Source of the DNA: Rhizomucor pusillus
Taxonomy: Eukaryota > Mucoromycota > Mucoromycetes > Mucorales > Lichtheimiaceae
DNA: 64,000 bases
NCBI GenBank assembly: GCA_900175165.2
Contig: FWWN02000458.1
Span: 46,676 to 110,675, forward strand
Direction of reading: 5' to 3'
The position numbers were made by a program, and so were the translations under genes. The notes below the pieces were generated by a model that searched no databases, had not been told where the DNA came from, and saw nothing but the letters and a program-made list of their open reading frames with translations. This document shows positions 58,250 to 64,000 of this stretch, one piece after another. Each line of letters starts with the position of its first letter. The first letter of the stretch is position 1.

Positions 58250-59871
58250 GAACTCAGGTCTGCCGTATTCGTCGACAGCATTGCATTGCCCATCTTCATA
58301 AAAAACTGGATGCTCATCTTGTAATCTGAAAGTTCAACCGTACGATGTGACAGGAAGGAGGAAAGCTGGCCTAAACATGTTTACATGCTTTATGTACTCT
58401 TGGAGGTGCTAAGCTTTGTACGACAATATCTCCGGAAGATGCGACATATGACGAATTTAATTTATGGAAAGAGTGTATATGGTAGAGAAGTACCGAATAT
58501 CACAGCGAACGGTCTGCGGTTGAAAGTTGCATGTAATATTGGCCATACGTGCATGCTTGAACGGTTATGATACATCTGAAATCCAGGAAGCGAAGACTGA
58601 TGCATGTTTGGAGTGCCAATTGGGGTATCCAGGGAGCAAAGCTTTCGTTAGAGGAAATTATGAGCGCGGTCGTTCCCCGTAAGCACAGTGGGTCTACTTG
58701 CGGGTTTTCAGCACGTAAAACTTGAATTACAAAAAGGAAAATGGATATGAAAAGGACCTAGTCCTTTGTTGCCTTCCGGCAGCACTAACATTTTTTCTTA
58801 GGTTTAGCTGTAAAAGTCTTAGTCTCTATGTATATTGTAGATTCTTGTAGTTAATACATTTGGCTTTTTGCACACTTAGCTCTTATCCTCAGTTTGTGGC
58901 TGTTTAATGCAGCAGACACGTTTTCTTGTTTGAAAAGCAATTCCAGCGTATCATCATGTAACAATATACTGCATTTAATCGTTTCCAGCTAAAGCGTGTC
59001 ATGTAGATGTTGTATGTCAAGCCAGATCATTGATATCCTTTTAACTTGTGAACATTTCGGTGGCTCTTGAAACTGAGAATAGTTGGCAGGTTTTTCATGC
59101 AGCTGCTTTGGAGACATTTAGCAGTACAGTACGATCTCTTGAAAAAAAAGAAACACGCCTGGTAGTCACTGTGCTACAAACACACGAACGCAGTGATAAA
59201 TTTTCGACGTGCATTCAGTACAATTATTTCAAAACTGCATGCCTAAATAATACCGGTCATATTTGACACCTATATCGTCATCAAATATTGTTGCTACAGT
59301 TATGTAGAGAAACGGGTATCACAGTAAGCATCATACTTTGTTTGCCTCGGCCTGTTTTGGATTTCGTTTTCAATCTTGGTTATCTGAAATAGGTACTCCT
59401 TGATAACAATGTGCTTCGTGCGTTGTGGAATGATGACAGAAGACCCGACTACGTACAATTGCATAACTGCTTGAAACATTCTTTTGATATGGATTATTTT
59501 GCTAATTACGATTATGAATTGGAAATTGTAGTTTATTAATCAAATCTCTCACAAATTGTTCACGGTTTGAAAGGAGCTTTTCACGGAGGCTATCCACGTA
59601 TGAGAGACTTGACAATAGACGAATTTGTCCTTATTATTTTCATTATGTAATGCTCCTTGATCTTTGGCATTTCTTGATTCACCAATGGGAACTTAAAACC
59701 TGCTGCTACGCAACAATGAACTGCGGTGATAGGAGAGTGCAAATGCCGCCGCCATTGCCGCAGTTTGCTGTGGAGCCTGAAATCGGCTTGATACCGAACG
59801 AAAGAACGATCAAGCTGCGGCTGCTGGTCCTCCTCAAATTTTACAGTTTTCCACACGCAGCAGAGACAAGT
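58250..59871. other. Gene-poor spacer before SQS1
   Basis: AT-rich, with short frames only (the longest about 72 residues at 59048). Nothing recognised. The last 200 bases contain the SQS1 upstream region, where the frame stays open without family resemblance. Confidence 0.35.
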
Positions 59872-62232
59872 ATGCCAAAACCATCGAGATACCTCAAAGG
59901 CGCCAGAGGCGGTGGTAGTGGAAAGCAACACCGCGGCGGTCGAGGTGGAGGCCGTGGCCGTGGCCGGCGTCTGCGCCCGAGCTGGCACGGCTACGTATAC
60001 GAGCCAGGCTTGGGCAGCTTCCGTGAAAGCGACGACGATCTCGTAGACGATTTTCCAGTTTTTGGCCAATTCGGTGCTGTCGACGTCTCGTCCGACGACA
60101 GTGATCAAGATTTTGATCGTACGTTATCGTTGGATAGTAACTGTCAAAAGATGGATGTTGATCTGAATCGTAGAGCCAGCCAGGGGTCGACAGAATCACC
60201 GGTCGCGATCGACAGCGGCGCAAAACGGTGATCAGAGAGCAACAAGAGACCTAAACGTCTTTGTGCGTGGTGCTTCTCTCTTGCCTGCATCAGATGATGG
60301 TATGGAAAACCACCAGTGTAACTCTCTGTCTTCTGACCACACAGTGAAAAGATGAAAATGTAACGGATAATAAAACGAGAGAAGCTTCTGCGAGCAACAA
60401 CAAAGCCGGCAGTTCAGCAACGACGTCGTGTGACAGCGGCAAAGAACAGATTGCAAACACTGTTGTGGTGAAAAAAGAAACGACCAAATATACCATGAAG
60501 CAACCTATCATCGACCCAATCGAATACGAACTTGATATCGAAGAAGAAACAAACATCGTAGAAACAACAAACAATGATAACGGTGGAAAGCCAGAAATTT
60601 TGCCATTTATCTTGGACGCTACTCCCACCGTGGTCAGGGAAGATGATGATGAGGATAACGATGTGGAGATGGAAAAACCCAAGGCGCTCTCAAAATCTGA
60701 AAAGCGACGCTTAAAGAAAAAAACGCAAAAGAAGAAGATCATTCCTGGCGATGATATCTACCTGGGTTCGTCGTCATCGGAAGAACATTATTTTGTAGAC
60801 GACGAAGATGATGATATTGCAGCGATGCGAGATTACATTGAGAACGTGCATCTTGACGAAGACGATGAAGATAACGAGTCCGATATGCTTGCGATGCTTC
60901 GATTCTCAAGCAACGTTGATCCTGCTGAAATGCGGGATGACTATGCACCGAGCGAGGATGAAGAAGATAACGACGATGATAGTTCATCCATCGACAGCGA
61001 GAATATGCGATACATTGCCGACCACGGAGACGACCAAGATACAGTAGAAAACGGCGCGTTTGATTATGATGATGACAGCGATTTAGAAGCCGTTTCTGTC
61101 GATGAATTCTACAACGACATTGGAGAGCTTACAACTGAAGATCTCTATAACTCTTTGCGAAACTCGCTGGACGAAGTGCCACCAAGCTTGCAGGCTGGTA
61201 AGTGCTGATATCTACCTTGATTCGATCTTGAAGTATGCTTATTATGTAAATAGGTTTGCGGGGACGCATCGCTCAGGAACGGAGAAAGGAGAAGAAGGCG
61301 AAGCGAGTCGAGAAACAGGTGGCTCGTATGCAGAAGCGTGAACAGAGGAAGGAGAAAGGAAAGAAGAACTATGCGAACGAAGATGTCCAGTTACGCAAGA
61401 TCGACCAGTAAGTGGAGAATTGAATAATGCTGCTTATGATCTGCGTTAACTGTGGTCTGTAGACGTCTCCAAAACTTTATAAACGATCCGGAATTGATGA
61501 GGTATGCATATATACTCTCTCATATGTTACATATTTCGTTGCTAACCTAGCTTTACAATATCTCGCAGTTATCAATTTGCACCCATGAGCCGAGGATGCC
61601 GTCGACAATTACATATACTTGCAAGTGCTTATGGCCTCACATCAGAGAGTTTTGGAACCGGAAAACAAAGGTATATATATATTGCCAGATTTCACAGCTC
61701 GAGGCAAATTATCTTAATTCTTTTAAAGGACACCCGTTGTACGGAAAACCGGAAGCACGATGCTGCCTGCAAACCGCCACCACATAGACATGTTCATACG
61801 CAATGCACAAAGTTCTATAGACGCGCAGAGCGATATTCTACGCAAACGTCGAAACATGGATAAACCAAAAGGTTGGCCGGCAAAGAAGAAAGGCAAAGGC
61901 AAAGAAAAGGCGAAAGGAAAAGGCGATAAATCGAAAAACAAGCAAGGGCAGCAGCAGCAACAGTCTGGACAAAAGACAATGACAGCAGCGGTGAGACACG
62001 GCACGGTCGTGGGTGCCAACGTGGGACCGATCAGCGAGAACAATGTGGGCCACCGTATGCTGGCAGCCATGGGGTAAATTTTTGATCGATGATTGTTTTA
62101 CGATGCAGCATTTTGCTAAATATTACACAATGCAGATGGAAACAAGGCGATGCATTAGGCGCAAACAATGACGGTATTAGGGCTCCAATTGAGGCAGTAG
62201 TTAGAACGAAACGATTCGGTCTGGGATCGTAG
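59872..62232 (+). CDS. SQS1: R3H and G-patch protein, SQS1-like
   Basis: Nucleic-acid-binding cofactor; yeast Sqs1/Pfa1 stimulates the helicase Prp43 in ribosome maturation and splicing. Exons: 59872-60118, 60174-60299, 60352-61197, 61254-61407, 61463-61501, 61569-61670, 61729-62073 and 62136-62232, about 651 residues. The N-terminus is an RGG-like basic segment (RGGRGGGRGRGRR). A long acidic middle follows (residues ~170-390). Then come a Lys/Arg-rich helix (RIAQERRKEKKAKRVEK), an R3H domain (RRQLHILASAYGLTSESFG) and a C-terminal G-patch (VGHRMLAAMGWKQGDALG ... TKRFGLGS). The exon 2-3 join uses acceptor 60351, since using the nearer CAG would hit a stop. Its stop codon lies 25 bp from the convergent neighbour. 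Confidence 0.88.
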
Positions 62233-62257
62233 TAATCAAAGAATAAAGTGGTGGGAT

Positions 62258-62740
62258 CTACTCCCACGCTGCTTTGCGAACTTTACGCACTTGAGCTTTC
62301 GCAACTGCTTTTTCTATACGTGCTTCTTCCTTCTCGGCAACGGCCAACGCTCTAGCTATCTTCTTTTGCTGGCGCTTATTAGATCCTTTTGTGCTCTGCT
62401 TTTTGATCTTTCTTGTTGATTGCGTCGATGAGCCGAGATCTTTCTTTCGTAACTGCAAAAGTTGCAATTCCTTTTCGATCCGTTCCTTTCCTGGATCGAT
62501 CTCGAGTCAACTGAAAGATTTTGTGAATGCTGACAGTTCACAACTCACCTGTTGGCTCCTGGTTACCAGAAGAAGAGGTAGCAACAGCAGCTAAAAACGG
62601 GTTGTCAGCGTCGAATACTTTGCGCTTGTCCCCTCACTTTCAGTGCTGCCACAGCCGTTTACGTGTGCAAAGAAGAAGGTAGGGTATAGAATTTAGGATT
62701 GTAGTTTTACGGTACCTTTCTTTGTAGTAGGTTTGCCCAT
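62258..62740 (-). CDS. Small Lys/Ala-rich protein, perhaps a ribosome biogenesis factor
   Basis: Minus strand, start MGKPTTKK at 62740. A second coding piece follows (DKRKVFDADNPFLAAVATSS, about 62630-62550), then a charged coiled tail KRQQKKIARALAVAEKEEAR ... VRKVRKAAWE ending at 62258. The style resembles small 60S assembly proteins such as Alb1, but I am not sure. The join between the second and third pieces does not work with the obvious donor (GTGAGT near 62548) and any AG that keeps the tail frame. Either an intron is unusual or there is a frameshift. Confidence 0.5.
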
Positions 62741-63123
62741 TGAAGGAAAAGAGGTATAAAAGAGATAAAGCAGGGACTTGGCTTGAAAGAAGAGACTAAA
62801 CGAGAAATCCGACATCATGCTCCGCAGACCTGGTGCCGTATATTTTCTGTATGCAAAGCCATAAGATGAGAGGCACCAGCCAGAGTCGTGGCACAATCGT
62901 TTCCGGCCGCCCGAGAAACAGGCAGTTTCTCAAGCGTCACAGCACAACTATCATTGCGCGCAAAAAATAAGGAAAACATTTACGTCTTGCGGTGCCGTAT
63001 TTGGACCTTTCTCGAAACGCCGAAAACTTTAGCGCGTTTGCAGAAAAAGCTTAAAATGCGTTTTGTCCTGCTGGTTTCCCTTTTCTTCTTTCTCCTGTCC
63101 CACAACGCTAAACTCACATCATC
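62741..63123. promoter_or_regulatory. Divergent region, Lys-rich protein / YPD1
   Basis: 383 bp between start codons. The YPD1 side ends in a CT-rich leader (63058-63110). No TATA seen. Confidence 0.4.
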
Positions 63124-63848
63124 ATGGCTGATACGAAGCTTGATTCAAAAGTAGTGCGCGAGGAGGTGAGGTGACGAGTTCGCCGGGATCTCGGACAGCA
63201 CGCTCATCTAAAGCATACACGTGTGCGTGATCGTCTACCACTACTGCTTTACTGCCAGCAGCAGCTGTCGTCCCCTCTGGAGAAGAAGAAAAAGCCAGCG
63301 GAGGAGTCAGAGCCAGAAGAAGACGAGGAAGAAGACGAGGAAAAGTCCATGCACCCTGAAGACCTGATCGATGCACAGACGTTTGATCAAATTCTTGACA
63401 TGGATGAAGAAGACGACCATGAATTTTCGTACAGCCTTGTGGTCAACTACTTTGAGCAAGCCGAATCAACGTTCAAGAACATGGATGACGCCTTGTAAGT
63501 AGTATTAGTAGTAGTCGCTCGCTGAAAAAAGACCGGGGTCACGCGAGAAGATGGCCCTACTAAAATTGCAAGCTAACGAGATTCGGTGTCAGACGTAAAA
63601 AGGATCTGTCAGAACTTTCGAGACTCGGCCATTTTCTAAAGGGCAGCTCAGCAGCAATTGGCGTAAAAAAGGTCAAGGAGTCGTGTGAAAAAATTCAGCA
63701 CATTGGTAACTGCCGCGACGAAGCTGGCAGTAAGGATATCAAGGAACAGGAGGCTTTGCAGAAAATCATAGAAATTCTGCCGCAGGTCAAGGCAGAATAT
63801 TCAGAGGCAGAACAATATCTTAAGAGCTTCTATGAGCAGGAAGCCTAA
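63124..63848 (+). CDS. YPD1: Histidine phosphotransfer protein YPD1
   Basis: Relays phosphate from hybrid histidine kinases to response regulators (Ssk1/Skn7-type) in osmotic and stress signalling. Exons 63124-63165, 63259-63494 and 63593-63848 give 177 residues, close to yeast Ypd1 (167). An N-terminal acidic and Lys-rich extension (LEKKKKPAEESEPEEDEEED) precedes the four-helix HPt domain: LIDAQTFDQILDMDEED, YSLVVNYFEQAEST, then the phospho-acceptor motif LGHFLKGSSAAIGV with His106, and the C-terminal helix pair ending YLKSFYEQEA. Splice phases agree throughout. Confidence 0.95.
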
Positions 63849-64000
63849 TAATCCACCAGTACATACTCTTCTTCTTCTTACCTACCCTTTTTATCTTAAG
63901 GTTCCTCACGCCTTCTTTCCTTCCTTTCTCTCTATCACTCTGCCTCCCGTCTTAATCTCTCTTTCTCTCTCTGTCTAACTTTTGTGGTTTCCTCTTTCTT
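63849..64000. other. YPD1 3' region and CT-rich tract
   Basis: Pyrimidine-rich to the window edge. By analogy with leaders elsewhere in the window, a next plus-strand gene may begin just outside. Confidence 0.35.

Noticed and set aside
1..64000. CRISPR arrays, operons, ribosome binding sites, tRNA and rRNA genes
   Set aside because: The window is eukaryotic with spliced genes. I found no regularly spaced repeats, and no convincing tRNA A/B boxes or rRNA by eye. A tRNAscan-SE or Infernal run would be needed to exclude small RNAs.

Overview
This is a eukaryotic window, almost certainly from a filamentous fungus of the Mucoromycota (a Mucorales-like mould is my inference). The reasons: short spliceosomal introns (mostly 45-75 nt) in nearly every gene, up to 12 per gene; CT-rich leaders just before start codons; fungal-type assimilatory nitrate and nitrite reductases; a fungal APSES/ankyrin cell-cycle regulator; together with RAD51D-like, Ku80 and peroxisomal Lon genes. 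I place exons by reading frame, splice sites and family similarity. Nothing here was checked against transcripts or databases.

Layout. 1-6.8 kb: nitrate assimilation pair, a 5'-truncated nitrate reductase followed head-to-tail by nitrite reductase, separated by about 1 kb rich in GATAAG motifs. 7-15.7 kb: RRP8 (minus) and a RAD51D-like recombinase gene (plus) fire apart from a 66-bp gap, then a two-finger C2H2 factor and a 13-exon Ku80 gene. 15.7-17.4 kb: a decayed MULE-type transposase. 17.6-21.8 kb: an unidentified helical protein, a CCC1/VIT1 metal transporter with a 10-nt exon, and a leucine-rich-repeat protein with a myristoylation-like start. 22.05-24.96 kb: a composite transposon with about 115-bp terminal inverted repeats.

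25.1-45.8 kb is gene-dense: IMP2 (mitochondrial inner membrane peptidase), an SCI1-like RS-rich protein, peroxisomal Lon (PTS1 end), an F-box protein, UTP4, HRD1, an Mbp1/Res-like APSES factor, MRS2, a small orphan, a remarkable SPX-ACT-ACT-phosphoserine phosphatase fusion, and PMP3. 45.8-59.8 kb is gene-poor and holds PiggyBac-like and IS630/Tc1-like transposase pseudogenes, a decayed F-box/LRR gene and one healthy gene for a GPI-anchored cell-wall type protein. 59.9-63.9 kb returns to housekeeping genes: SQS1 (R3H plus G-patch), a lysine-rich small protein, and the histidine phosphotransfer protein YPD1.

Functional themes are nitrogen assimilation (NR, NiR), ribosome and RNA biogenesis (RRP8, UTP4, SQS1, perhaps the lysine-rich protein), DNA repair (RAD51D-like, Ku80) and organelle quality control or transport (Lon, IMP2, HRD1, MRS2, CCC1). 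The most unusual single item is the inositol-pyrophosphate-sensor-like SPX domain joined to the last enzyme of serine synthesis. Other second-look items are four GC-AG introns, a Ku80 C-terminus like the vertebrate DNA-PKcs docking tail, and a RAD51 paralogue whose Walker A lysine is replaced by methionine.
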